A DNA stretch of 64,000 nucleotides from Balamuthia mandrillaris (lineage: Eukaryota; Discosea; Longamoebia; Balamuthiidae). Each line of letters starts with the position of its first letter. The stretch's first letter is position 1. The notes under the pieces were generated by a model. It made no database searches. It saw nothing but the letters and a program-made list of their open reading frames with translations, and had not been told where the DNA came from. The stretch covers positions 62,001-126,000 of the forward strand of contig JAVKOQ010000033.1 in NCBI GenBank assembly GCA_031835245.1. Direction: 5' to 3'. Positions 34,039 to 45,269 of the stretch are shown one piece after another. The translations under genes were made by a program, and so were the position numbers.

Positions 34039-35274
34039 CCAACAAAGGTTATATGTTGCAACAGAACAAAACGTTAACCGTGTTAAACCTTAGAAAAAAT
34101 AGACTTGGAATGGAAGGCGTTTTTGCTTTGGCGAATGCACTGCTAAGCAACCGTTGCGTTTGTCATTTAGATCTACGTTCTAACGTTTCCTTGCCTAGTG
34201 TATCACATATTGGAGAAAGGTTCTTGCTTTATTCTTTTTCTTCGTTCAGCTATCTCTTCTCTCCCTCGTTATTCTGTTATTAGTTATTGACATGTTTGTG
34301 GTAATTTAATACAGTGGAACCGAAGCTATGAAAAGTCTTGCTACCATGTTAAAGCTCAATTCAAGCATCACCACTCTAGATTTAAGCTCCACGTAATCCC
34401 TCTTTCTCCCCTTCAATCTTAATTATGCTTAGCTATGTTTTTAACCAGAAATGCGGATTTGGAAGGAGCAATATCAATGGCAGAAGCACTTTCATTGCCT
34501 TCTTGCGAGTTAACTCTGCTTCACGCTGACTTTAACCAATTGGGAGGTCCCTATCTTCGTCAAAGCGGAGGAGGTAAAGGCACTGGGCTTCCTTTGAGTG
34601 AATCTTCTGAATCATCTCGTGATGACCTCACGATACCACCGTCTTCTCAAGAAATTGGTTAGTATAAATTCTTTTATCTTTTGGATGCTGCACGGAATTG
34701 TGTTTGCTCACGAAGGATATACACAGCTAGGAATAAGCAAATGCAGCAGCAGAATGCTGGCCTTAATGCCTTGTTCCATTCTCTTACCATGAACCAAACG
34801 TTAATCCTGTTGACTCTTGCCAACAATCGCGTCGATGACGATGCCGCATGGTACGTCAGAAAAAATTAAGATTAAGAGTAAAATTCCTCGCCTCTAATTT
34901 TCGTTTCAGCATATTAGCACGTGCTCTATGTCAGAACCAAACGCTTACTCATATCGACTTGCAAAAGGTTTCTCTCTCCCATTGAATGCAACTTCTGTAC
35001 TAACGACAAAAAACCATGCAGAATGCAATCACGAACAAAGGGGCGGCTGCTCTTGCTGAATCTCTGCGACATAACCAAGTTCTCACCGATTTAGTCCTCA
35101 AACGTATTCCTCTCCTCCTCCTCCTCCTCCTCCTCCTCCTCCTCCTCCTCCTCCTCCTCCTCCTCCTCCTCCTCCTCCTCCTCCTCCTCCTCCTCCTCCT
35201 CCTCCTCCTCCTCCTCCTCCTCCTCCTCCTCCTCCTCCTCCTCCTCCTCCTCCCTCCTCCTCCTCCTCCTCCTC

Positions 35275-35314
<40 letters not shown>

Positions 35315-36991
35315 CTCTCTTTCCCTCCTCTCTCTTTCTCTCTTGTTTCTCATTCATAGATTTGAAAACACAACAATCAGTGAACTCAATTGCCGATGCG
35401 GGAGCGTACGCTTTAGGAGAAGCGCTTCATCACAACATCTCACTGCAAACTCTTGACTTGGAGAGCAACAAGATAACTAGCAAAGGAGGCATCGCCCTCA
35501 GTGCTGGTCTCAAAGTGCACCCTTCATTGGCCTTCCTGAACATAAACAACAACCTGATTGGAGATGATGGTCTCTCTGCAATTTGCGACGCTATTGCCGA
35601 TAATCCTCATTCCGCCATCTTCCGGTTGGACATTTCTGGTTTGTATTGTAACATTCTTTCATTCTTTCTTTGTTTTTCTTCGTTCTATAACCTCTTTTGT
35701 GCATTACGTACTTCCCTTGTCTTGTCTTGTCTTTTTTTTTGCAAAAGGCGTGGATGCAAGAAGTAAAGGTTTCGCGGCTCTGGAGAGGATGGTAAAGAAA
35801 TGCCCATCCATCTTTCGAATGGACCTGTCCAGAAACTTTATTGGCATACCTAAACCGCTTCCAACTATCACACCATCACCGACAACCATTACAACTAAAG
35901 CTAAAATCCTGCTTTCTCCTCCTTCCAACGAAAAAGAAGATACCGAATACAATGATGAAGAGCAAGAAGGCAAAGAACAAGACAAACAAGTGTCATTACC
36001 ACCGCAACAAACAAGGGCCAGGAGAACAAGACGTAAATCAGCACTTAAAGAATCCGAAGTAGCGAAAGCTAACGCTTTTGCCTCGAACACATTCATCACT
36101 CAATGGCTTCATGGGCTTGTCAGCGTTGAAGCTGAAACAAAAGAAGCGGAAGAAGAAACAGAAGTAAAAGAAAGTGAAATAATTACCAGAGAAGAGTGGG
36201 AAAGAAGAGAAGGAGCATTCGCGCTGGACAGAGTTTGTTCATTGTTAGAAGGCCGACATGGAACGGAGCGTCTGGTTTGGCTTTCGTTGTCCTCATGTAA
36301 ACTTGATGACGATGGTATGAGGCATCTCGCTGCTGGTCTTCACTGCAACAACAGCCTCGCTTGGTTGGATTTAAACGACAGTAACTTCTTTCCTTTCTTC
36401 TTCTTGCTTTCTATTTCTTCATTTTCCTTCTAACTCTAAAAAAAAAAATGCACACAGATAATATAGGAGCAGTAGGGGCTGCGTCGCTAGTAGCTGCTCT
36501 CTCTCATAATCCGGAGGAAAAAATGTTAACGTCCCTTTCTCTGCGATACAATCACTTGGCAGATGAAGGAACTGCACATCTCGCCAATCTTTTGCAGCAA
36601 AATCAAACCATTACCCTGTTGAACCTCGAATACAGTACGTTCTCTTTCTCACTGTCTTCTCACACAAACCGATTATCTTATTTAACACAACGAATAAATA
36701 GATAAGATACAAGAAGAAGGAGCAATAAGCTTGGGCCAAAGTTTAGCTTCCAACAAAGTACTATCGATACTATGGCTTCAAGGCAATGAAATAGGAGACA
36801 ACGGATTGGCAGCTCTCGGCGATGGTCTTTGTCAAAACGAAACGATGCTACAAATAGGATTGGATCGCAATGCTTTCTCGACGGAAGCAGCAAGCAAGTT
36901 CTTCGATGCCATCGCCTCCCACAAAGACATCGCCTCGATGTTGCTCCGCGGTTCTGAGAAGGATTGGCAGCTTTTGCAACTCTCTTTATAG
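31112..36991 (+). CDS. NYN (PIN-like) nuclease domain fused to RNase-inhibitor-type LRRs
   Basis: Predicted 1469-residue protein, 14 exons: 31112-31504, 31743-32433, 32547-33537, 33652-33905, 34048-34219, 34315-34392, 34449-34657, 34727-34850, 34910-34967, 35022-35103, 35381-35638, 35748-36380, 36458-36634, 36702-36991. Residues about 248-395 look like a NYN/PIN-like domain: HVLLIDIDNC (D253, D255, N256; compare WDIENC in MARF1-type NYN), KNAAD at 350-354 (the NYN family motif), and IVSHDDGMEYVVDAL for the last acidic site. A disordered acidic and Ser-rich region follows. From about residue 675 to the end run RI-type LRRs (LTQLDLRGNEIGDVGAIAIA; LTLLDLRWNRIGTRGAKSLS; LSILWLQGNEIGDNGLAALG), broken by one charged insert in exon 12. 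Splice sites at 33905/34048 and 35103/35381 were chosen because they restore perfect repeats. The fusion is unusual. Confidence 0.85.
35109..35280 (+). repeat. (CTC)n tract in NYN-LRR intron 10
   Basis: About 57 CTC triplets with one slip near 35253, followed by a CT run to 35310; pyrimidine-only on the sense strand. Confidence 0.95.
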
Positions 36992-37032
36992 GTATTGTTA
37001 TTACATTTTGTTTAGAGGTACATATTGTCGTT

Positions 37033-37573
37033 TCATTCTTCGTTTTCTGCTTTTGTTTTCTTTTTCGTCTTCTTTTTCTTTCTTCTTATCATTTTCTTTC
37101 CATCGACTATTTTTGTTTCTTTTTGTTCCTCTTCATTCTCTCCGTTTTGTTTCTTCTTGTTTTCTTCTTCTGTTGAGAGTGTTGCAAGCATTTTGCTAAA
37201 CTGCAGATGAAAAGGAGGAAAGAGCGTTGCTTCCAACTCGTCGTCCACCGAAGAAGAGCCTCGCCACGCCACTTCCAACTTGCGGAGTTGTTTCAAGTAT
37301 TCTGGGTGTGGTTGTACTTGTGGTCGTCTTTTTTTTTGTATAAAGTTTGGTTTTGTTGTGCATGTGTTATAGTTACTAAACGCAGAAAGTTAAAGAGAAA
37401 GAGAACAACGAATGTGGAGAAAGAGAGAGAAGAAAACCTTTCGACGAGATGTTCATAAGCTTTTCTAAGAGCCCATTTTTCATGTCGGACCAAGTACCCT
37501 ACATGCAATGTTTCAGAGTGCAGAAATAAAGAAGGGAGGAACATGCGGAGGAGAGGCACAGAGAGAAAAGAAA

Positions 37574-37622
<49 letters not shown>

Positions 37623-37631
37623 AAAAAAAGA

Positions 37632-37702
<71 letters not shown>

Positions 37703-38269
37703 AACGACAAGAAAGAAACGACAAGAAAAAACGACAAGAAAGAAAGAAAGAAAAAAGAAAGAAACAACAAGAAAGAAACAAGATTACAGATGAAAGCAGA
37801 ACCAACAACGAACCAATAACAACTGTGCTGGACCTGTTGACACCCATTGCGCAATGCACCAACACCTTTTCTTTTCTCTGCTTTACCTGTTCTTTTTTTT
37901 TATTATTATTGTCCATTACATAGACTTGTCTTTAGTGGTCTTCTACTCAAGGAGAATAAAAGAAAGAGAGAGAAAACACAAGAAGTTACTCAGAAAGGCA
38001 AAGCAAGGCTGAAGTTTAACTTCCAGGCTATCTCTTCCATAGTCCGAGAGCGGCTCCATCCGAAACCGGTCGGGGTCATACTCAGAGGGATACATCCCAC
38101 CAACCACGTTCAAGATGCAAGTGATGCCGAGTTGCTCCAACGCAGCGTCATCGGCGGCATGGTACTGGCTCCCTAGGAACAGCCATGGAAGGATCTCGCT
38201 GGGCGGACTGAGCCGGCGTTCCTCCATCCTCCTCTTTCTTTCTTGTTCTTCGAAGGGTGGAAACTTCAT
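37033..38269 (-). CDS. Dual-specificity protein phosphatase (DSP)
   Basis: Predicted 230-residue phosphatase, exons 38269-37990, 37870-37814, 37498-37438, 37327-37033. The N-terminal part has ILPWLFLGSQYHAADDAALE and ITCILNVVGG, then the general-acid Asp in MEPLSDYGRDS. The active-site P-loop is VHCAMGVNRSST (H-C-x5-R-S). The following helix is GYLVRHEKWALRKAYEHLVE, then RRPQVQPHPEYLKQLRKLE, the usual end of the DSP fold. A Lys/Glu-rich tail (KKKTKAENEE end) may direct it to the nucleus. The splice between exons 1 and 2 is the least certain: donor 38022 with acceptor 37887 also keeps phase but drops the predicted helix PCFAFL. The start lacks upstream evidence. Confidence 0.8.
37567..37781 (-). 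repeat. (CTTT)n tract in DSP intron 2 (AAAG on the plus strand)
   Basis: Tetranucleotide GAAA repeats with CGACAAGAAA-type interruptions between exons 2 and 3; pyrimidine-rich on the sense strand. The same unit and interruption make up the array at 39668-40302. Confidence 0.93.
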
Positions 38270-38453
38270 ATTGCTGTCGACCTTTGCAGAAGAAGCAGCA
38301 GGCGGGAGAGGAGGAGGGAAGCTGTTAGGCTTGTGCGAAGAAACCGTTCGTTTACAGCCTGCAATGATGCGCGTTTATTCCATCACAAGAAGCCTGAAAG
38401 GGTACTACAAAAGAAAGAGAAGCTGTGACCTGGGCACCAAAAGGCCTCAAAGC

Positions 38454-38696
38454 TTATCCTAGAGATTTGTGGGTGTCCCCCGCTGGAACTAACAGGAAAC
38501 GGGCAGTGAGGAGGAGGCAGAAAAAGAAGAACAGCAGCTGTCCATAGTAAAACGCTTGTTGAATATTAGGGAGCTCTGAGCGATAAAAAAACGAAGCTCC
38601 AGCAACGGTTCTATCCCTCCTCCTTCCATCCCTGCATATTAATAATGCGACCAAACCAAAGAGTCCTTGGAATGTCCTAGTCACTGGAATGGCCAT
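38454..38696 (-). CDS. Possible small two-TM membrane protein
   Basis: Open frame of 80 residues starting MAIPVTRTFQGLFGLVALLI. Two hydrophobic segments (GLFGLVALLIC and GQLLFFFFCLLLTARFLLV) are separated by a basic, Tyr/Phe-containing loop. It begins 158 bp from the divergent receptor-like gene. No family recognised and an intron could be present. Its position in a normal gene slot is the main support. Confidence 0.35.
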   Translation of the reverse strand: MAIPVTRTFQGLFGLVALLICRDGRRRDRTVAGASFFYRSELPNIQQAFYYGQLLFFFFCLLLTARFLLVPAGDTHKSLG

Positions 38697-38853
38697 TTAA
38701 TTTTATTGGTTCAATTAAAATGATATTAATAACAAAGTGATAAAAAAAAACTTTATAGCGGACCTAAGAATACGCGGCGGAGCTGTTTGCTTCCTTTGGC
38801 TTCTCCTTGCCCAACAAACGAAACCCGACCGAGAGGCAGCTGGCAAAGAAGAG

Positions 38854-39701
38854 ATGCACCGAAGCTGTTCCGTTCTGTGGGAGGCCGTCTTTTTCTCCCT
38901 CCTCTTCTTCTTCTTGTGGAGCTGCACCTTTTTTTCGGGGTCCTATGCTCTGTTGTGCCGCGAAAACTCTGCTGCGCTGACGTACCCCCGGACGCCAGCC
39001 CCTGGGCAACCCTTCGTTCTCACGCTCAGCATTATCTTGGGAGTAATGAAAGACCAACAATGCTTGATAACCCTAAATGACCACCCGCAATACTCTGCGT
39101 GGGCTACTGATGGTTAGACTCCGTTTCATCTTCTTTCTTCTCCTTCACCAAGCTGAACAACAAAAACTAGGTCTCTCAGCTACAGATGCTAAAGTGGGTC
39201 TAAAGGTCACCTGTGCCTCTAAAAACAGCTGTTTGGTGAGTGGCATAGGGTCTGGTGTCGTCACCTTCCAGAGGCACTATAACCTCCCCGTTTCCGCTGT
39301 GCAACCAGCCACCCCTCTCCAGTACACCGCTTCCGATGGCACGTCCTCGGGCGTCTACTCGGTGGACATCCAGATCCGGCCAAGCTTCAGCCTTACGGCC
39401 ACATTCACTTCAAACTGGCCTTCCTCTTTCGTGCCCGGTCGCGACGACGTCTTTCCCTTCTCTTTCCAGGTCTCCAGCAGTGGCCCTTCTTTGGTGAATG
39501 GCGGCTTTTGCTTGTTGTCCTTCACCCCACTCTCTTCCTTGGATCGTTCGCAATTGCCGGGCAACTGTGGAAATGGGCCTGATGGCACCATTCGTTGCAA
39601 CTTTCGAAATAGTCAATTGCCGCCTGCCATCTCTGGTCCGTTCGTTTCTTTCATTTCTTTGCTTTTTGTTCTTTCTTGTCGTTTCTTTCTTTCTTGTCGT
39701 T

Positions 39702-39741
<40 letters not shown>

Positions 39742-39747
39742 GTCGTT

Positions 39748-39803
<56 letters not shown>

Positions 39804-39911
39804 GTCGTTTCTTTCTTTCTTTCTTGTCGTTTCTTTCTTTCTTTCTTGTCGTTTCTTTCTTTCTTTCTTGTCGTTTCTTTCTTTCTTGTCGTTTCTTTCT
39901 TTCTTGTCGTT

Positions 39912-39959
<48 letters not shown>

Positions 39960-39983
39960 GTCGTTTCTTTCTTTCTTGTCGTT

Positions 39984-40080
<97 letters not shown>

Positions 40081-40146
40081 TTTCTTTCTTGTCGTCTTTC
40101 TTTCTTTCTTTCTTGTCGTTTCTTTCTTTCTTTCTTTCTTTCTTTT

Positions 40147-40202
<56 letters not shown>

Positions 40203-40204
40203 TT

Positions 40205-40300
<96 letters not shown>

Positions 40301-43300
40301 TTCTGTTTCTCATTCCTCTGTTTTCTCTTTCCGTTTGCCTTCTTTTTCTTTCTTTGTCGATATGTTCTCGCTCTTGAATTCGAACTGAAACTGCTTGTGT
40401 TGCTTGTTCTCAACAGAAACCTTTGCGTTCAAGACTCTTGTGTTGGGTGCAGAGATGAGAGAAACTGTGACGGTGGCGGTGCCCTCCTGCAACAACGACG
40501 CAGGGAATGAGTTGCAACGATACACTCCCCCAACCCCACAATCCATGCGCCCTTCTCCCGACATTCATCTCTCTCTCACTTTTCTCAGTACGCCTCCTTC
40601 CTTTGTTGCTTATCTTTTGCACTATTAATGTTGTTTTGCCGAACACAGACTCAGGTTCCTCGATCATGGCAGGAGGGTCTGCAGGCATTCGTTTCCAGCT
40701 TTACAACAAGGGCATTTCCACAAGCCTTTCCACTTCCCTGGATTGGACCTTTCCTTTGGACATCAAGATCCTCGACTCTCCTTTCACCGAATCCTTTTGC
40801 ACCTCTTCTGTCCTTGCTGATCATCTGGCCCTCACCTGCACCTTGAACGTCGCGCCCTGGGAAGGAGATAAACAGATTGAGGTGGAGTTGGCAGCAGCTT
40901 CCACGCTGTCCGTCGTGGAGTTCTCCGTTCGCATCAAGGATGAGTTGCAGAAAGAGACGGTAACCAATGGACAGCTCATCGTCGCCACTCCACCCACACT
41001 GGAAGCGGGCTTTACCAAGAACCTTCCTGCTTCATTCGTGCCAGGGCAAGTCACCCCCCTCCAGGCCTCATTCAACGTGTCCAACAGGGGAGCGGTAATG
41101 GTGAAAGAAGGCTATTGTGTGGTGTCCTTCTCCCCATTGTCTGTGTTGGATCGTGAAGCTCTTCCTTCGACATGTGGGGACGGAGGGGATGGCAAGCTTC
41201 GTTGTGGGTTTCAACACTCAAGTTTGCCACCTGCCACCTTCGGTTCGTTCTTCCCTTCGCTTCCCTATTCTTTCTATGTTCCTTCTTCTTCATTGTTCAT
41301 TCCTTTTTATCTTCATTTGCTCTTTTAATGTTGTTTCCCTCCTTATCACTGGTGCAGAAAGCTTTTCCTTTCAGACCCTGCCATTGCCTCCTGTAATGAG
41401 AGAGACGGTGACCATCGCCATCCCGACCTGTGGTGCGGCAGATGAGACCATCTTCACTCCTCCCACACCACAATCCTCTCAACCTTCTCCCAACATTCAA
41501 CTTGCCTTTGCTCTCCTCGGTTCGCTCCTTCTCTTTCATTTTTTTTAAAACACGAACTTACAATGGACCATGGAAACAACTCTACGCCCTCCACAACAGA
41601 TGAAGCAGCACTAATTCTGGCAGGAGGGCAGACGGACATCGAGTTCAAGCTTTCCAACAGAGGGCCTTCAACCAGTCTTTCCACTTCCATGACCTGGCAT
41701 TTTCCGCAGGACATCACCCTCGTTCACAATGCCTTCACTCACACCTTTTGCGAGGTGGATGCGAAGCAGGAGGAGGAGGAGGAGGTGGAGTTGCGCTGCC
41801 AGTTGGATGTTGCAGGAGGAGGGGAAGTGGAGAACGAGATTGCAGTGCGGTTGAACTCGGGTTCCTCTTTGGCAGAGGTGGAGTTCTCCGTGGAGATGAA
41901 GGACGAGTTGGGGAAGGAGCTGCCAAAGGTGAAGGGAGAGTTGACCACCAAAACGTTCAGCAACAAGCTGTTGATGAATGTGGAATGGCTACATCCTTCC
42001 ACACCTCCTCAATTGGTTTGCTTTCCTGTTGGCTTTTCTTTCCGTTTTTGTCTCTTCTTGCATTCGTTACACTTCCTGTCTCCTTTCGGTCTTGTTTGTT
42101 CGTTCGTTCTTTGTCGCTTTTTTTTTTTCCTTCTTTCCTTCTTGTAGTTTCATTCCTCTTTCTTGTCGTTCCTTTCCTTGCATTCTGTTGACCAACTTTG
42201 TTCTTCAAGCACAAACAAGAAAGCAAGAACAACAGCAAGGAGTTTGCAGTGGAGATGAAGAGCGGAGGACCATCTTGGGCTCGCCAAGTGGCGTGCTTCT
42301 TCAACTTCACCAGCCTTGATGGCGATGGTGCTTCCTCTCTCGCAGACTCCTCTTTCACCAGCCCATTGCCATGCGCCGCATTGCTGGGGGAGAGCGTAGA
42401 GAAGCACGTGCTCTGCCAAGTGGGGGACCTATCCACCACCACTTGGACATCGTTCCGCTTCGCCCTCTCCTCCAAGCAACCCTTGGGAGCAACCAAGGTG
42501 GAGATCGGATGCCGAAGCAGCACACCCAACGACTTCCCTCTGGTCTCTTGGTCTGCTGTCTTGGATGAAGAGGAGGTGAAGCCCATCATCGATCCAGGTG
42601 CGGGAGAGACAGCCAGCCAGTTCCCAGACAACACCCCAAATCTCCAACTCGTCCCCAAGCAAGACGCTGCCCCTCAAGATCACCTACGCATGAACTTTGT
42701 GTTTCACTCCATTCGCGAGTTGGACGAGAAAGGGCAGGAGGTGAGGAAGATGAGCTTCCCTTCTTCTGGCTACCACTCCTCTTTCCTGGATGAGAGGACT
42801 ATTGGCTTCTCTTGGGAGGTGGAGGAAGACGATAAGAAGGAGGAAGGGAGAAAGCGAGTGGAGTGGACATTCACAGTGGTGGAGGAGGAGAGGGAGTTTC
42901 ATGTGGGGAACACGACATTCAAGGTGGGCGCTGGGTTCACCAAATGGAGCGTGATGCTCTCTGACTGGCTTCCTTCCGCCCCTTCTCTTCTTGCACGTTC
43001 GAAGAAACGGATCGGAGATGCCATAGGGAAAGCGAGATGGTTGGAGCTGATAGTAAGAATGAACAGTTCAGATAGCGCGCTGATCCCAGCCGACCAAACG
43101 CACAAACACGAAGGAAGAGGTGACACGGTGGTGACAAACGGCGTGTGGAGGACGGACAGCACCCAAGTCCTGCTCAACCTGTTGCAAGTATGTTTGGTGG
43201 ATGGAGAGCAACAGGCGGCAAGCGCCAAAGTGGAAAGCGTCAGCAAAGATGGAGAGGAACAGCAATGGTTGGTGATCCGAATGCCCATGGGCAAGCACAT

Positions 43301-43562
43301 GTTCTACGACCCGGACGTACAAGTCTTGGTGGACACCAGAAGCGACAAAGATGATGGAATGAATGTGAAGCTGGTGGTGGCGGTGTCGGTGAGTGTGGGG
43401 CTGGCGGTCTGTGCGGTGGTGTCCGTGCTGTCCGGGGCGGTGGTCTGGCGGCGGAGAAAGATGAGGGAGTTCTCGGCCTCCTTGGGTGCCGTCAACTTCT
43501 CGGGAGAGGAAGGCACGGAGGACCTCCCTCTGCTCTCGGAAGGTGACTTGAGTCAAGACTGA
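38854..43562 (+). CDS. Large receptor-like type I membrane protein with repeated beta modules
   Basis: Predicted 1139-residue protein, exons 38854-39112, 39171-39635, 40417-40587, 40649-41242, 41358-41519, 41600-42015, 42210-43562. A signal peptide (VFFSLLFFFLWSCTFFSGSY) starts it. Two long repeats follow, each with TSNWPSSFVPGRD / TKNLPASFVPGQV, a CVVSFSPLS-type block, a paired-Cys block (STCGDGGDGKLRC), MRETVTVAVPSC / MRETVTIAIPTC, TPPTPQS, and STSLSTS. Introns fall at equivalent places in the repeats, so whole exon sets were duplicated. They look like Ig/CARDB-type beta-sandwiches. Near the membrane, MFYDPDVQVLVD matches LLYDPDFSVLFG of the FG-GAP proteins at 54279 and 58900. The TM helix (VVAVSVSVGLAVCAVVSVLS) precedes a tail with EDLPLL, a dileucine-type sorting motif. 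Function not recognised; probably surface adhesion. Confidence 0.82.
39668..40302 (+). repeat. (TTTC)n array filling an intron, with TTGTCG interruptions
   Basis: About 635 bp of TTTC tetramers, broken in the first half by regular CTTGTCGTTTCT units and pure in the second half. It lies between exons 2 and 3 of the receptor-like gene. Every frame is open on both strands, so apparent proteins here are artefacts. Confidence 0.96.
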
Positions 43563-43909
43563 ACGAGCCGTAAATAAAGATTCTTAAAAGATGAGTAAAA
43601 TGCTTTCTCCGTTTCCTTCGAAGGGTTTTGCGTGAGGGTGGGCTTGTCCCTTCTCCTCTTCTTTTTCTTTGGTGGCTGCTTCTTCTTCTCTGGTACAGTG
43701 GCGGAAGGCGATGAGAGAGGTGGAACGAAGGAACTTCAGCGAGCTTTCTGTACCGAGAAATATCACAACTTCGAGGAGAAAGTACTGTGGAGAATGTTTT
43801 GTGGAATGGAAGGGCAACCTCTCTTCTTTATGAGAAGCTTCCTCCGTCTACTAGACTTGCAACTTCTCTTGATCCTCATTCTGGTCCTGCAGCAGGTAAT
43901 GATGCACGT
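43563..43909. other. Convergent intergenic region
   Basis: 347 bp between two convergent genes. It contains AATAAA at 43572-43577, a probable poly(A) signal of the receptor-like gene. Short open frames on both strands have no recognisable motif. Confidence 0.5.
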
Positions 43910-44725
43910 TTATTCTTGTCGCAACATGATGTCAGAACGAAGGATGTGCTTGGTGCCGCTCTCTACCTTGGTGGCGTAATGTCTCGGCCCATCCGCTCGC
44001 TGTCGGAACAACAGAGCTGTCCCTCGCTTTGGACGAACCGAAACCACTTTTCTGCCGTCTTCTCCTTCTCCTCCCTTGGCCACTCTTATTTCGGTGGTGC
44101 CTCCCACAAAGTCATCGTTGAGGTACAGAACAAGGGAGTAGATGGACCTCGAGCCATCCTCTGCTGAGGCGGACATGCCATCCACATGCTCCAAGAACTC
44201 CTCCCCTGCTGCATACCTGAAGAAGCGAAAGCGTGGGTTCAACGAGGAGGACTCGAAGGCGAGCTGCCGCCTCAACCGCTCTTCATAGAGGCGAGCACAA
44301 AACGTTGAGGGCACGCTCCAAACGAGGCGGGAGTTGTTGCGGTAGACCTGGCTGGGAGTCCATAGGAGGAGCCGCCCTTCTGCGGTGGCCTGTTTCAGGA
44401 CCTCTTCTCCCAGCGGGGTCACCGCTTCGGCTGGCTGATAGCCTTGCGTTTCTGCGGCAGAGATACACTGTTGGCACTCCTCCGAGGAGAGAACGTTGTG
44501 GATGAGGAAGATGTGGTCTTGCTCGTCTTGGTAGAGTTGTTCTTCTTGTTGCGGAAGGGGAGATGAGATGGAAGGAGGAGGAGAGGATAAAGTGGGAAGC
44601 AGAGAAGCAGCTTCTTGTCGTTCCCGCGAGGTGGTGATGGTGGGGTTATTGGTTTGGGCGGTGGACTCTTCGCCCCACGTGAAGTTGTACTCTGGCAACA
44701 ACAGCGTCTCCTTGGGCATGGCCAT
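43910..44725 (-). CDS. Prolyl 4-hydroxylase-like 2-oxoglutarate/Fe(II) oxygenase
   Basis: Intronless 271-residue enzyme of the P4H-like dioxygenase fold. The iron ligands are H180-x-D182 (EEFLEHVDGM) and H249 (GPRHYATKVESGTKHILRSD), with K259 ten residues later in the place of the 2-oxoglutarate-binding Lys. The strand YSLVLYLNDDFVGGTTEIRV is typical of the fold. There is no signal peptide and the N-terminal 65 residues are Pro/Ser/Gln-rich, so it is probably cytosolic or nuclear, unlike collagen P4H. The substrate cannot be told; a protein side chain is most likely from the family. A second, different 2-oxoglutarate oxygenase lies at 49134-50671. Confidence 0.92.
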   Translation of the reverse strand: MAMPKETLLLPEYNFTWGEESTAQTNNPTITTSRERQEAASLLPTLSSPPPSISSPLPQQEEQLYQDEQDHIFLIHNVLSSEECQQCISAAETQGYQPAEAVTPLGEEVLKQATAEGRLLLWTPSQVYRNNSRLVWSVPSTFCARLYEERLRRQLAFESSSLNPRFRFFRYAAGEEFLEHVDGMSASAEDGSRSIYSLVLYLNDDFVGGTTEIRVAKGGEGEDGRKVVSVRPKRGTALLFRQRADGPRHYATKVESGTKHILRSDIMLRQE

Positions 44726-45269
44726 TGCACTGTCCTGCTTTCCTGCTGCTTCTGTTGTTTCAGTTAGCTGAAAAAAAAAGCCGAGCCTAGGCGCAGTCGA
44801 AACGAGGAGGAGCCCCCACCTTGCAGGGAGACAGAGATATCATACCGCAAGAAAGCAAGTTTTGGAGTCGGGCTCTGCCAGCATTCCTTTCTATTGGTCT
44901 TCGGATACGTCCTCAAACGGGAAGAGAAGCAAAAACCAACAGAACACCGTGATTAAAACAAGCAAACGGTGATCGCTTTCCAAGTTTTGAATGCAAGACG
45001 TTCAAAAAGGAAGAGAAGCTTCTTATTGCTTACAGCTGCTTTTGGGATCGGTTCTCTCTCTGCTCTGGTCTCCATTTCTAGAGCTTTTTGTATTTCCTTT
45101 TGGACTCTTTTGGTGCTGGGATAACGTGTGATACCTACTCTTCAGTGATGCATAAGGTATTATTACCACGAGCAGGCTATGTCGTAACCTTGGGCTGTTG
45201 GATATATCTTGGCGGAGTTGCTATCCTATCTCTTTGTGTTTTTGTTTTGCGCAGGTTTCCAAAATGACG
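44726..45269. other. Intergenic region, nothing recognised
   Basis: 544 bp upstream of the oxygenase gene and downstream of the minisatellite gene. I found no coding motif, tRNA fold or known snRNA start here. Confidence 0.4.

Noticed and set aside
39077-40510. 477-codon frame rich in Ser, Phe and Leu
   Set aside because: It crosses the TTTC intron of the receptor-like gene; only its two ends are coding.
43632-43979. Plus-strand frame with a signal-peptide-like start
   Set aside because: It overlaps the end of the oxygenase gene on the other strand, has a hydrophobic run with no family match and no supporting splice context.
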